A stretch of DNA of 64,000 nt from Streptomyces roseus (GCF_001044425.1 NZ_LFML01000006.1:1-64000), one strand, 5' to 3'; shown: positions 40,661 through 49,766, counted from the stretch's first letter. A program made the numbers and translations. Notes: generated by a model from the letters alone, not told the origin.

Positions 40661-41944
40661 TCAGGCCTTGGGGGCCACCTTCGAGAGGCCGTTGATGACG
40701 CGGTCCATGGCGTCGCCGCCCGACGGGTCGGTCAGGTTCGCCAGCATCTTCAGCGTGAAGCGCATCAGCACCGGGTGCGTCAGGCCGCGCTGCGCGGCGA
40801 CCTTCATGACCTTCGGGTTGCCGATCAGCTTCACGAAGGCGCGGCCCAGCGAGTAGTACCCGCCGTACGTCTCCTTGAGCACCTTCGGGTAGCTGTGCAG
40901 CGCGAGCTCGCGCTGGGCCGGAGTGGCCCGGGCGTGCGCCTGCACGATGACGTCGGCGGCGATCTGCCCGGATTCCATCGCATAAGCGATGCCCTCGCCG
41001 TTGAACGGGTTGACGAGCCCGCCCGCGTCGCCGACCAACAGCAGGCCCTTGGTGTAGTGCGGCTGCCGGTTGAAGGCCATCGGCAGGGCCGCGCCGCGGA
41101 TCGGCTGCGTCATGTTCTCGGGCGTGTAACCCCAGTCCTCGGGCATCGAGGCGCACCAGGCCTTGAGGACCTCGCGCCAGTCCAGCTCCCGGAAGGCGGA
41201 GGAGGAGTTGAGGATGCCGAGGCCGACGTTGGACGTGCCGTCGCCCATGCCGAAGATCCAGCCGTAGCCGGGCAGCAGCCGGTCCTGCGCGCCGCGCCGG
41301 TCCCACAGCTCCAGCCAGGACTCCAGGTAGTCGTCGTCGTGCCGGGGCGAGGTGAAGTACGTACGGACGGCCACGCCCATCGGGCGGTCCTCGCGCCGGT
41401 GCAGGCCCATGGCGAGCGACAGGCGCGAGGAGTTGCCGTCGGCGGCCACCACCAGCGGGGCGCTGAAGGTGACCGGGGTCTTCTCCTCGCCCAGCTTCGC
41501 CTGCACGCCGGTGATGTGCCCGGTGCGCGGGTCGCGGACGGGCTCGCCCACGTTGCAGCGCTCGTACAGGCGGGCGCCGGCCTTCTGGGCCTGGCGGGCC
41601 AGCGTCTCGTCGAAGTCGTCGCGCTTGCGGACGAGTCCGTAGTCCGGGAAGGAGGCGAGTTCCGGCCAGTCCAGCTGGAGGCGCTGGCCGCCTCCGATGA
41701 TCCGCAGGCCCTTGTTGCGGAGCCAGCCGGCCTCTTCGGAGACGTCGATGCCCATCGCCACCAGCTGCTTGGTGGCGCGCGGGGTCAGGCCGTCACCGCA
41801 GACCTTTTCGCGCGGGAACGCCGTCTTCTCCAGCAGCAGGACGTCGAGTCCGGCCTTGGCGAGGTAGTAGGCCGTGGTCGAGCCGGCGGGCCCGGCCCCG
41901 ACGACGATCACATCCGCGGAGTGTTCGGAGAGGGGCTCGGTCAC
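40661..41944 (-). CDS. FAD-dependent geranylgeranyl reductase family, probable menaquinone reductase
   Basis: A 427-residue flavoprotein. The FAD-binding start VIVVGAGPAGSTTAYYLAKA is followed by EKVCGDGLTPRA, the family hallmark, and GWIFGMGDGTSNVGLG and LLVGDAGGLVNPFNGEGI. Members saturate isoprenoid chains; the mycobacterial MenJ reduces one double bond of menaquinone-9. Here the gene lies 1.6 kb from menG and in a region with mqnA, mqnC, a polyprenyl synthase and complex I, so a role in making partially saturated menaquinone is likely. Archaeal-type lipid or chlorophyll substrates are very unlikely in this organism. Confidence 0.85.
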   Translation of the reverse strand: MTEPLSEHSADVIVVGAGPAGSTTAYYLAKAGLDVLLLEKTAFPREKVCGDGLTPRATKQLVAMGIDVSEEAGWLRNKGLRIIGGGQRLQLDWPELASFPDYGLVRKRDDFDETLARQAQKAGARLYERCNVGEPVRDPRTGHITGVQAKLGEEKTPVTFSAPLVVAADGNSSRLSLAMGLHRREDRPMGVAVRTYFTSPRHDDDYLESWLELWDRRGAQDRLLPGYGWIFGMGDGTSNVGLGILNSSSAFRELDWREVLKAWCASMPEDWGYTPENMTQPIRGAALPMAFNRQPHYTKGLLLVGDAGGLVNPFNGEGIAYAMESGQIAADVIVQAHARATPAQRELALHSYPKVLKETYGGYYSLGRAFVKLIGNPKVMKVAAQRGLTHPVLMRFTLKMLANLTDPSGGDAMDRVINGLSKVAPKA

Positions 41945-42042
41945 TGCGGGGTCTCCCGAAGGCTCGATAAGGGGTGCCCAACGGCACGGGACATGTGCAG
42001 TCTATGCAGCGAGAGAGATCACGAACCCGAAGGGCTGCCCCG

Positions 42043-42579
42043 ATGACCGCTTCGCCCACCTCGCCCGCCTCGCTCCCCACCGTCCGGCTGCGCGTGCCGA
42101 CCGACGAGGACGCCCGGGCCTGGCACGAGGTCTTCGACGACCCCGACGTGATGGAGTTCCTCGGCGGTCCGGCCGAGCTGTCCCTGTACGAGGAGTTCAC
42201 GGCGCGCCAGCGGATGCACGACGCACAGCTCGGCTTCTGCCTGTGGACGCTGCTGGACGCGGACGGCGCGGTGATCGGCTTCACGGGTGCGCAGCCGTGG
42301 CCGCAGGAGAAGGCGTGGGGGCCGGTCGGCGAGATCGAGATCGGCTGGCGCCTGGGCCGCTCGGCGTGGGGCAAGGGCTACGCGTACGCCGCCGCCCTGG
42401 CGACGCTGGAGCGCGTGCGGGCCGCGGGGCTGGGGCGGGTGGTCGCGATGATCAACGACGAGAACCGCCGCTCGATCGCGGTCGCGGAACGGCTCGGCAT
42501 GACCATGGCGGAGCGCTCCCCGCTCCCCGGCGGCCGCGGTTACGGCCGCCGCTACGAACTCGTCCTGGCCGCGGGGTAG
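42043..42579 (+). CDS. GNAT-family N-acetyltransferase (RimJ/RimL-like)
   Basis: A 178-residue acetyltransferase. The acetyl-CoA loop is WRLGRSAWGKGYAYAAALA, and NDENRRSIAVAERLGMT is typical of the RimJ/RimL branch, which acetylates protein N termini, amino sugars or antibiotics. The ATG at 42043 fits the family start (LPTVRLRVPTDEDARAW). The substrate is unknown. It is divergent from the MenJ-like gene and convergent with the glutaminase. Confidence 0.88.
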   Translation: MTASPTSPASLPTVRLRVPTDEDARAWHEVFDDPDVMEFLGGPAELSLYEEFTARQRMHDAQLGFCLWTLLDADGAVIGFTGAQPWPQEKAWGPVGEIEIGWRLGRSAWGKGYAYAAALATLERVRAAGLGRVVAMINDENRRSIAVAERLGMTMAERSPLPGGRGYGRRYELVLAAG

Positions 42580-42621
42580 CCCGGCCCGGGCGGAGAGGCC
42601 CGCCACGGCCGGACCGGGCGA

Positions 42622-42641
42622 GCGGGCGGGCGGGCGGGCGG
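42622..42641 (+). repeat. GCGG x5 tetranucleotide repeat, G-quadruplex motif
   Basis: Five tandem GCGG units contain GGGCGGGCGGGCGGG (42624-42638): four G3 tracts with one-base loops, a strong parallel G-quadruplex pattern on the plus strand. It lies between the convergent GNAT and glutaminase genes, where a stable fold could help end transcripts. Confidence 0.6.
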
Positions 42642-42645
42642 CGCG

Positions 42646-43557
42646 TCAGAAGACGGACAGACCGGTCAACGTCGTGAACCGGTCCAGGGACGCGACACCC
42701 GCGACGGAGTTGCCGTGCGGGTCCAGGCCCGGTGACCACACGGCCAGCGTGCACACGCCCGGCACCACCGCCACGATCCCGCCGCCCACGCCGCTCTTCC
42801 CGGGGAGGCCGACGCGGTACGCGAACTCGCCCGCCGCGTCGTACGTCCCACAGGTCAGCATCACCGCGTTGACCTGCTTCGCCTCGCTCCGCGTCAGCAG
42901 CCGCGACCCGTCGGCCCGCAGCCCGTGCCGGGCCAGGAACCGCGCCGCCCGTGCCAGGTCCGCGCAGCTCATCTCGATCGCGCACTGCCAGAAGTAGTGG
43001 TCCAGCAGCGTCGGCACCGGGTTGTCGATGTTCCCGTACGAGGCCATGAAGTGCGCCAGCGCCGCGTTGCGGTCACCGTGCGACTGCTCCGAGGCCGCCA
43101 CCTCCGCGTCGAAGCCGAGCTCGGGGTTGCCGCTCTCCTGACGGAGGAACTCCAGCAGTTCGCTGCTCGCGTCGCCCGTCAGCGTCTGGAGCCGGTCCGT
43201 GACCACCAGCGCGCCCGCGTTGATGAAGGGATTGCGCGGAACGCCGTTCTCGTACTCCAGCTGCACCAGGGAGTTGAACGGGTTGCCCGAAGGCTCCCGC
43301 CCGACCCGCTCCCACAGGCTGTCGCCGCCCTCGGCCAGCGCCAGCGCCAGCGCGAAGACCTTCGTGATCGACTGGGCCGAGAACGGGACCTGCCAGTCCC
43401 CCACCCCGTAGACCTTCCCGTCGAGATCGGCGACGGCCATCCCGAACTGCCCCGGGTCCACGGACGCGAGCGCGGGGATGTACTCGGCCGGGGTGCCGCC
43501 GCCCACCAGGGGGGCGACATCGGCCGCTATCTGCTCCAGGAGGGGCTGGTAGTCCAC
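42646..43557 (-). CDS. glsA: glutaminase
   Basis: A 303-residue glutaminase that turns glutamine into glutamate and ammonia. The serine beta-lactamase-like fold has the catalytic SITK in PFSAQSITKVFALAL; NPFINAGALVVTDRL, ASYGNIDNPVPTLLDHYF and GGIVAVVPG complete the family pattern. The length matches single-domain bacterial enzymes (about 305). The GTG at 43557 is used because the family begins with a short helix (YQPLLEQIAADV). It follows menG by 20 bp on the same strand and may be co-transcribed. Confidence 0.94.
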   Translation of the reverse strand: MDYQPLLEQIAADVAPLVGGGTPAEYIPALASVDPGQFGMAVADLDGKVYGVGDWQVPFSAQSITKVFALALALAEGGDSLWERVGREPSGNPFNSLVQLEYENGVPRNPFINAGALVVTDRLQTLTGDASSELLEFLRQESGNPELGFDAEVAASEQSHGDRNAALAHFMASYGNIDNPVPTLLDHYFWQCAIEMSCADLARAARFLARHGLRADGSRLLTRSEAKQVNAVMLTCGTYDAAGEFAYRVGLPGKSGVGGGIVAVVPGVCTLAVWSPGLDPHGNSVAGVASLDRFTTLTGLSVF

Positions 43558-43577
43558 GGGTCCGCCGCGCCCTGCGC

Positions 43578-44273
43578 CTAGACCGTCTTGACGCCGCGGT
43601 GCAGCGCCACGATGCCGCCGCTCAGGTTCCGCCAGGCCACCTTCGACCAGCCGGCCTTCTGCAGCAGGCCGGCCAGCGCCGGCTGGTCGGGCCACTCGCG
43701 GATCGACTCGGCGAGGTAGACGTACGCGTCGGGGTTGGAGGAGACCGCGCGGGCCACCGGCGGCAGGGCGCGCATCAGGTACTCCGTGTACACCGTCCGG
43801 AAGGGGCCCCACGTGGGCTGCGAGAACTCGCAGATCACGACCTGCCCGCCCGGCTTGGTCACCCGGTACAGCTCGCGCAGCGCGGCGTCCGTGTCCTGCA
43901 CGTTGCGCAGCCCGAAGGAGATCGTCACGGTGTCGAAGACGTCGTCCTTGAACGGCAGCCTCGTCGCGTCGCCCGCGGTCAGCGGCAGCCAGGCGTGCCG
44001 CTTCTTGCCCTCGCGGAGCATGCCGAGGGAGAAGTCGCAGGGGACGACGTACGCGCCCGTCGCGGCGAACGGCAGCGAGGAGGTCGCGGTACCGGCGGCC
44101 AGGTCCAGCACCGTGTGCCCGGGGCGCGCACCGACCGCCTTGGCGACCTCCTTGCGCCACAGGCGGGCCTGCCCGAGGGAGAGGACGTCGTTGGTGAGAT
44201 CGTAGTTCGCCGCCACACCGTCGAACATGGAGGCGACTTCGTGCGGCTGCTTGTCCAGGGAAGCGCGGGTCAC
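43578..44273 (-). CDS. menG: demethylmenaquinone methyltransferase
   Basis: A 231-residue SAM-dependent methyltransferase of the UbiE/MenG family, the last step of menaquinone synthesis. The SAM motif [15 protein letters not shown], the family signatures [18 protein letters not shown] and the later [10 protein letters not shown] are present. The GTG at 44273 gives the usual length; reading further upstream adds residues without family character. There is no ubiquinone pathway here, so demethylmenaquinone is the substrate. Confidence 0.95.
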   Translation of the reverse strand: MTRASLDKQPHEVASMFDGVAANYDLTNDVLSLGQARLWRKEVAKAVGARPGHTVLDLAAGTATSSLPFAATGAYVVPCDFSLGMLREGKKRHAWLPLTAGDATRLPFKDDVFDTVTISFGLRNVQDTDAALRELYRVTKPGGQVVICEFSQPTWGPFRTVYTEYLMRALPPVARAVSSNPDAYVYLAESIREWPDQPALAGLLQKAGWSKVAWRNLSGGIVALHRGVKTV

Positions 44274-44472
44274 TGGCGTTGGCCCCTCAGGTGCGGTGCG
44301 GTACGGGTGGGCTGATACCGGGCCATTCTCGCAGGCGGCCCCGGGCCCCACCGCCGGGGGCACAACTGGCCCGATGGACAGTTACGCGGAGCACGCGCGC
44401 CCGCGTTGACTGGCGCGTACGGCCTGGAGAAGGCCCACCGAAACACGATGTTCCCGAACAAAGGGCTCCACG

Positions 44473-45408
44473 ATGCCGGCAGGCCATACCACCGGTCACG
44501 GTCGAAGTTCCCGTCTCGGCCGCCGCGCCCGGGAGCGGGCCGAGCGGCGCAGGCGGCTCCACCGCACGCTCCTGGCAGCGGCGGCGGTGGCCACCGTGGC
44601 GGCGACCGCGTACGCGGTCGTGCCGCTGGACGACGCCTCCTCCGTCTCGGATTCCGTGGCCGCGCCGGCCCCCGGTACGCCCGGCGCCGCCTCCGCCGCG
44701 CCCGGCCAGGACCCCGCCGTCGCCCCTCCCCCGGCCTCGGCCGGGTCCGGAGCCTCCGGAGGGTCCGCCGGGTCCGGGAAGCCCGCCGCCGACCCCGCGA
44801 AGCCGGGCGGCGAGGGGGGCGGACCGACCGCGGGCAAGACGCCCCGGTCCGGCCCGGGCACCTTCGCGGCCTCCTCCCGTCCGGGGCAGCCGCAGGGCAA
44901 GGGGCCCGCCCGCAAGTGGCGGATCGAGGTCGAGGACGGGAGCGGGGTCGACGCGAACGCCGCGGCCCAGTCCGTGGAGAGGATCCTCGGGGACCCCCGA
45001 GGCTGGATCAAGGACCCGGCGTACGGCTTCCAGCTCGTCGGGGCCGGCCAGCCGGTGGACTTCACCGTGAAGATCGCCACACCCGCGACCACCGACCGGC
45101 TGTGCGAGGTGGTCACCCCGGAGCTGATCGGCGAGACGAACTGCCGGGCCGGCCACACCGTCGTGGTGAACCTCAAGCGCTGGCTGGAGGGATCTCCGCA
45201 GTTCAAGGGGGCCGTGGAGGAGTACCGGGCGCTGATCGTCAACCACGAGGTGGGCCATGAACTGGGCCACGACCACGAGACCTGTCCGGGCCCCGGGAAG
45301 CCCGCTCCGGCGATGATGCAGCAGATCAAGGGGCTGCTCGGCTGCCAGGCCAATGCCTGGCCGTTCGACGGAAATGGAACCTACCTGTCGGGACCACCCG
45401 TCCCATAG
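44473..45408 (+). CDS. DUF3152 membrane-anchored protein with metzincin-like zinc motif
   Basis: A 311-residue protein. A basic N terminus and one hydrophobic segment (about residues 31-50) anchor or export it. Residues 55-145 form a Pro/Gly/Ser/Ala-rich linker. The C-terminal domain (from about 147) is the DUF3152 type. It contains HEVGHELGHDH (258-268), the HExxHxxGxxH pattern of metzincin zinc proteases, with NHxVGH context and later Cys residues (ETCPGPG, LGCQAN). It is likely an extracellular zinc peptidase; its target is unknown. The family is widespread in actinobacteria. Confidence 0.85.
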   Translation: MPAGHTTGHGRSSRLGRRARERAERRRRLHRTLLAAAAVATVAATAYAVVPLDDASSVSDSVAAPAPGTPGAASAAPGQDPAVAPPPASAGSGASGGSAGSGKPAADPAKPGGEGGGPTAGKTPRSGPGTFAASSRPGQPQGKGPARKWRIEVEDGSGVDANAAAQSVERILGDPRGWIKDPAYGFQLVGAGQPVDFTVKIATPATTDRLCEVVTPELIGETNCRAGHTVVVNLKRWLEGSPQFKGAVEEYRALIVNHEVGHELGHDHETCPGPGKPAPAMMQQIKGLLGCQANAWPFDGNGTYLSGPPVP

Positions 45409-45476
45409 GGCAGAGAGATCCGACGGGCCGCACGAGTTGACCGCTCGACCACCGGCCGGGGGCGAGGAGTGGAACC

Positions 45477-45806
45477 ATGCGCGTCGTCAGCTACAGCGTC
45501 CCCGTCTGGTTCCCGCCCCGCACGGGGCAGGACGTACCGCCGCAGGCCCAGCTCACCGAGCAGGAGTCGGCCGTGTTCCGGTCCCTGGCCACCGGCGCCT
45601 CGAACGCGGAACTCGCGGTCGAGCTCCGGCTGTCCGTCAGCACGGTCAAGTTCCACGTGCACAACATAAGAGCGAAGCTGGGCGGCATCAGCCGCCTCCA
45701 GGCCTGCCTCCTGGCGGCCCTGGCCCGCGAGTCCGCCGGCTCGCAGGAACCCGGCCTCCCCGGCACCGATCCCCTCAGGCGAGTTCCAGCAGCCCGCCGA
45801 GGCTGA
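45477..45806 (+). CDS. stand-alone LuxR-type helix-turn-helix protein
   Basis: A 109-residue protein made almost only of a LuxR/GerE-type DNA-binding domain (LTEQESAVFRSLATGASNAE, then LSVSTVKFHVHNIRAKLGG). It has no receiver or sensor domain; the first 25 residues (VVSYSVPVWFPPRTG) are not recognised. Small proteins of this kind often control development or antibiotic genes. Its last 32 bp overlap the 3' end of the convergent small membrane gene. Confidence 0.8.
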   Translation: MRVVSYSVPVWFPPRTGQDVPPQAQLTEQESAVFRSLATGASNAELAVELRLSVSTVKFHVHNIRAKLGGISRLQACLLAALARESAGSQEPGLPGTDPLRRVPAARRG

Positions 45807-46032
45807 GGACGAGCCCGCCAAAAGCCACGATCGCGCACAGGGCCCGGTAGAGCCCGGCAGACATGTGCCGCGTGGCCGGGCCGAGGTCGCCCCGGGCGTG
45901 CCTCGCCAGCTCGGCGTTGGCCTCACCCCGCCGCTCCAGCGCGGTGGCGCTGCCCCCGAGGTTCAGTGCGACCGCGCCGCCTCCCGCGAAACTGAGGAGA
46001 CCGACGGTCAGCAGGACGACGGCAAGACTCAT
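45775..46032 (-). CDS. small two-helix membrane protein, unknown function
   Basis: An 85-residue protein with two hydrophobic segments (SLAVVLLTVGLLSFAGGGAVAL, about 2-24, shown here within the limit as its first 20 residues SLAVVLLTVGLLSFAGGGAV, and about 60-82) and a charged middle part (ERRGEANAELARHARGD). No family was recognised. The ATG at 46032 starts the hydrophobic region directly. It overlaps the LuxR-type gene tail to tail. Confidence 0.6.
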   Translation of the reverse strand: MSLAVVLLTVGLLSFAGGGAVALNLGGSATALERRGEANAELARHARGDLGPATRHMSAGLYRALCAIVAFGGLVLSLGGLLELA

Positions 46033-46090
46033 GAATACCCCCCGGTGATGCACTGTCGCCGGAGGATAGCAGCAGGTCAGGCGGGCAGCG

Positions 46091-46735
46091 CTAGCGGCGG
46101 CGGTGGAGGAGGCGGCCGGATATGACCGTGGCCACGCAGGTGGTGGCGCCCTCGGCGAGGAGCTGTTCCGGGTCGGCCACGGCGAAGGCCGCGAAGCGGG
46201 CCGGGGCGCCCGCTTCGAGTGCCCCGTGGAAGGCCTCCTCGGGCGACTCGCGGCCGGCGAAGGGGTCCAGTGAGGGGGTCCCGGGGGCGGCCGCCTGCGG
46301 GAGGAGGGTCAGGCCCGAGCGGGAGACCGCGGTGCGGACCGCCGGGACCGTGAGCCTCCCGGCCACCGCCACCACCCCGCGGGCCAGCAGCTTCTGCGTG
46401 GCCCGCCGGGCGCTGTTGCCCCAGCGGGACTCCGTCAGCTTCAGCTCGGCAAGCGCCCCGGCGCCGCTGATCGGGTCGGCCCCGAGTTCGGCGGTCTCGT
46501 ACGGGTCGTCCGGGTAGTACGTCCGCTCCAGCAGCTCGTCGGCCTCGCGCACCAGGAGCCCCGGGGTCAGCACCCCGGGCCAGCGCCGGACCCGCGCGTG
46601 CGGGCAGCCCGCCGCGAGCTCCTCGTACGGGCCCACCCGGGCGATCCGGTCGCCCTCGACCAGGACCGCCCCGGCGGGCAGCGGCGCGCGGCCCGCCCCG
46701 GGGAACAGGAGGTCGGCGGTGTGAAGCGTCAGCAC
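46091..46735 (-). CDS. imidazolonepropionase-like domain protein, truncated amidohydrolase
   Basis: A 214-residue protein. The start LTLHTADLLFPGAG, then GAVLVEGDRIARVGPYEEL and GVLTPGLLVREADELLE is the beta-sandwich start of amidohydrolases (compare VxPGLIDxHxH), but the metal-binding HxH is replaced by VRE and the catalytic barrel is absent. The C terminus (LAEGATTCVATVISGRLLHRR) is again the sandwich end. It starts 7 bp after mqnC, so the two are co-transcribed. A helper role in the futalosine pathway is a guess; it cannot be an active deaminase. Confidence 0.7.
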   Translation of the reverse strand: MLTLHTADLLFPGAGRAPLPAGAVLVEGDRIARVGPYEELAAGCPHARVRRWPGVLTPGLLVREADELLERTYYPDDPYETAELGADPISGAGALAELKLTESRWGNSARRATQKLLARGVVAVAGRLTVPAVRTAVSRSGLTLLPQAAAPGTPSLDPFAGRESPEEAFHGALEAGAPARFAAFAVADPEQLLAEGATTCVATVISGRLLHRRR

Positions 46736-46742
46736 GGGTAGG

Positions 46743-47942
46743 TCAGTTCGTGGAGATGAGCTTCAGCTCGGGGTGCGCCGTGCCACCCTCGATCGCCGTC
46801 GAGGAGATGTGCGAGACCACGCGGTCGTCGACCGGGTCGTTCGCCGGGTCGTCGTGCACGAGGAGGTGCTCGTACGTCGTCGCGCGCTGCGCCGGGACCC
46901 GGCCCGCCTTGCGGATCAGGTCGATGATCTCCTGGCGGTTCGAGCGGTGCTTGGCGCCGGCCGAGGAGACCACGTTCTCCTCCAGCATGATCGAGCCGAG
47001 GTCGTCCGCACCGTAGTGCAGCGAGAGTTGGCCCGCCTCCTTGCCCACGGTCAGCCAGGAGCCCTGGATGTGGGCGATGTTGTCGAGGAAGAGCCGCGCG
47101 ATCGCGATCATGCGCAGGTACTCGAAGACCGTCGCCTGCGTGCGGCCCTTGAGGTGGTTGTTCTCGGGCTGGTACGTGTACGGGATGAAGGCGCGGAAGC
47201 CGCCCGTGCGGTCCTGCGTGTCGCGGATCATCGCGATGTGCTCGATGCGCTCGGCGTTCGTCTCGCCCGTGCCCATCAGCATGGTGGAGGTGGACTCCAC
47301 ACCCAGCTGGTGGGCGATCTCCATGATCTCCAGCCAGCGCTCGCCGGACTCCTTCAGCGGGGCGATCGCCTTGCGCGGCCGCTCCGGCAGGAGTTCGGCG
47401 CCGGCGCCCGCGAAGGAGTCGAGGCCCGCGGCGTGGATCCGCTGGATGGCCTCCTGCGCCGAGACGCCCGAGATGCGGGCCATGTGGTCGACCTCGGAGG
47501 CACCGAGGGAGTGGATGACCAGCTGCGGGAACGCCTTCTTGATCGCGGAGAAGTGCTCCTCGTAGTACTCCACGCCGTAGTCCGGGTGGTGTCCGCCCTG
47601 GAACATGATCTGCGTGCCGCCGAGCTCCACGGTCTCCGCGCAGCGGCGCAGGATGTCGTCGAGGTCGCGGGACCAGCCCTTCTTCGTGTCCTTCGGGGCC
47701 GCGTAGAAGGCGCAGAACTTGCACGCCGTGACGCACACGTTCGTGTAGTTGATGTTGCGCTCGATGATGTACGTCGCGATGTGCTCGGTGCCGGCGTAGC
47801 GGCGGCGGCGCGCGGCGTCGGCGGCCTGGCCGAGCGCGTGCAGCGGGGCGTGCCGGTAGAGGTCGAGCGCCTCTTCCTTGGTGATCCGGCCCCCTGCGGC
47901 GGCACGGTCGAGGACAGACTGGAGAGCGGCCTGGTCGGTCAC
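46743..47942 (-). CDS. mqnC: cyclic dehypoxanthinyl futalosine synthase
   Basis: A 399-residue radical-SAM enzyme of the futalosine menaquinone pathway. It cyclises dehypoxanthine futalosine. The cluster motif CVTACKFCAFY fits CxxxCxxC, and TEHIATYIIERNINYTNVC before it and MFQGGHHPDYGVEYYEEHF after it are typical of MqnC. The GTG at 47942 has a good ribosome site (AAAGGTGA). mqnA is 2 kb away; other mqn genes are not in the window. Confidence 0.95.
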   Translation of the reverse strand: MTDQAALQSVLDRAAAGGRITKEEALDLYRHAPLHALGQAADAARRRRYAGTEHIATYIIERNINYTNVCVTACKFCAFYAAPKDTKKGWSRDLDDILRRCAETVELGGTQIMFQGGHHPDYGVEYYEEHFSAIKKAFPQLVIHSLGASEVDHMARISGVSAQEAIQRIHAAGLDSFAGAGAELLPERPRKAIAPLKESGERWLEIMEIAHQLGVESTSTMLMGTGETNAERIEHIAMIRDTQDRTGGFRAFIPYTYQPENNHLKGRTQATVFEYLRMIAIARLFLDNIAHIQGSWLTVGKEAGQLSLHYGADDLGSIMLEENVVSSAGAKHRSNRQEIIDLIRKAGRVPAQRATTYEHLLVHDDPANDPVDDRVVSHISSTAIEGGTAHPELKLISTN

Positions 47943-48014
47943 CGGTGCGTCACCTTTCGGCGGTGTCAAGAGGTACGGACCGATCCAGCCTACGCCAGGG
48001 CCCGTCGGCGGCTT

Positions 48015-49766
48015 TCAGGGGATGCGGGTCAGGTCGCCTTCGGGGTTTCCGGCCGGGCCGTCGCCCGACTTGTAGTGGAGCGTCCCGTTGGCGTTCAGGG
48101 TGAAGCGCTCGTCGGCGGAGCCGTTGGAGCAGATGCCGGGCGCGGGGTTGGTGCCGCCCGCGGTGTCCAGGACGAGTGAGCGGTCGGTGGCGGAGACCAG
48201 TTTCCAGTCGCCGCTGCAGTCGGTGCCGAAGAGCGGCAGGACCGACTTGTCCCGCCCGACGATCTCGCCGACCTTTCCGCCCTTGATCGTGATCTGGAAC
48301 TCGCTGGGGACCCCCGCGCGGGCGGTGGTGACCGTGCCCTTCCAGGTGCCGGTGAGCTGCTTGGGGACGTCGCCCCGGGTGCCGGCCGGCGCACCCGTCG
48401 AGGGCTTGGCCGTCGAGGGGGTGGCGGAGGGGGTCGCCGAAGGGGGCGTGGCGGCGGTGTCGCCGGACGCGTGCCCGTCGGCGTCGCCCCCGGTCCCGGG
48501 GAGCAGTCCCAGCCCGTACAGGCCGCCGCCGGACAGCGCGACCAGGGCCGCGGCCGACACGAGGACCAGCGAGCAGCTGAAGCGCCGTCCGGCCGCGTTG
48601 AGGGTGACCTGGCGCGCCTGGCCGGGGGCGGTCCGAGGCTGCGGCACCCGGCCCCCGCCCCCGCCGGTCTCGGTGGGGCTGTGCGCCGCGTCGGGGGGCG
48701 GCGGCCCGTAGGGGCCGTACGAGGGGGCGGGGCCGCCGGAGCCGGCGGCGCTCCCGTACGAGGGGTCCGGCGCTCCGAAACCGGCCGCGGGGCCCCCGTA
48801 CGAGGCGGCCGTGAACGGCACCGGCCCGGACGCGGGTTCGCGGCCCGGGGCCGCGGCGCCCTCCGGGGGCCCCGTCGGCGCGGCCTCCAGGTCCAGCAGG
48901 GCCATGGCGGCGCGGCTGGCGTCCTCCAGCAGCGGCGCGGGAAGCCAGCCGGGGGCGCGCAGGGCGCCGGAGAGCGCCTGCGCGATCGCCGCCGGGGCGG
49001 GCCGGTCGGCGGGGGCCTTGGCCAGGCAGCCCGCGATCAGCTCGCGCAGCTCGCCGGCCGGGACGTCGTCGAGGTCCGGCGGTTCGTGGACCACCTTGTA
49101 GAGGAGCGTCGCCGCGTTGTCCCCGGTGAACGGCGGCCGGCCGGTGGCCGCGAACGCGAGCACGGCGCCGAGCGAGAACACGTCGGCCGCCCCGGTGAGC
49201 CCCTTGCCGAGGATCTGCTCGGGGGACATGTAGCCGGGGGAGCCGATGGAGACGCCGGTGGAGGTCAGCGATGCCGTGCCTTCCGTGGCGCGGGCGATGC
49301 CGAAGTCGATGAGCCGGGGGCCGTCGAGGGTCAGCATCACGTTCGAGGGCTTCACGTCCCGGTGGACCAGTCCCAGACCGTGCACGGCCACCAGGGCGCG
49401 CGCCAGGCCTTCGCCGACGGCCCGTACGGAGCCCTCCGGAAGGGGCCCGTGCGCGGCCAGGGCGCCGCCGAGCGAGGGGCCCGCCACGTACCCGGTGGCC
49501 ACCCACGGCACGGCCGCTTCCGGGTCGGCGTCCAGGACGGGCGCGGTCCACTCCCCGCCGACGCGGCGCGCGGCCTCCACCTCGCGGCGGAAGCGGGCGC
49601 GGAACTCCTCGTCGGAGGCGAAGTGCGGGTGCACGATCTTGACGGCGACGGTCCGGCCTCCGGCGCTGCGGCCGAGGTAGACCCGGCCCATGCCGCCCGA
49701 GCCGAGCCGGCCGAGCAGCCGGTACGCGCCGATGGTCCGCGGTTCGCCGGCTTCGAGCGGCTGCAT
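48015..49766 (-). CDS. Ser/Thr protein kinase with extracellular C-terminal domain
   Basis: A 583-residue membrane kinase. The kinase domain has LGSGGMGRVYLG, VAVK (Lys 43), HRDVKPSN (about 135-142) and DFGIA (154-158). A Pro/Gly/Tyr-rich region (about 290-390) leads to one membrane segment (about 396-423), then a Ser/Thr/Pro stalk and a C-terminal domain (from about 465, LTGTWKGTVTTARAGVPSEF) that lies outside the cell. It has no PASTA repeats. That domain resembles small beta-barrel sensor modules seen on other Streptomyces kinases, but its ligand is unknown. Confidence 0.9.
   Translation of the reverse strand: MQPLEAGEPRTIGAYRLLGRLGSGGMGRVYLGRSAGGRTVAVKIVHPHFASDEEFRARFRREVEAARRVGGEWTAPVLDADPEAAVPWVATGYVAGPSLGGALAAHGPLPEGSVRAVGEGLARALVAVHGLGLVHRDVKPSNVMLTLDGPRLIDFGIARATEGTASLTSTGVSIGSPGYMSPEQILGKGLTGAADVFSLGAVLAFAATGRPPFTGDNAATLLYKVVHEPPDLDDVPAGELRELIAGCLAKAPADRPAPAAIAQALSGALRAPGWLPAPLLEDASRAAMALLDLEAAPTGPPEGAAAPGREPASGPVPFTAASYGGPAAGFGAPDPSYGSAAGSGGPAPSYGPYGPPPPDAAHSPTETGGGGGRVPQPRTAPGQARQVTLNAAGRRFSCSLVLVSAAALVALSGGGLYGLGLLPGTGGDADGHASGDTAATPPSATPSATPSTAKPSTGAPAGTRGDVPKQLTGTWKGTVTTARAGVPSEFQITIKGGKVGEIVGRDKSVLPLFGTDCSGDWKLVSATDRSLVLDTAGGTNPAPGICSNGSADERFTLNANGTLHYKSGDGPAGNPEGDLTRIP

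Noticed and set aside
44406..44430. TTGACT as -35 box of the DUF3152 gene
   Set aside because: No acceptable -10 hexamer at 16-19 bp.
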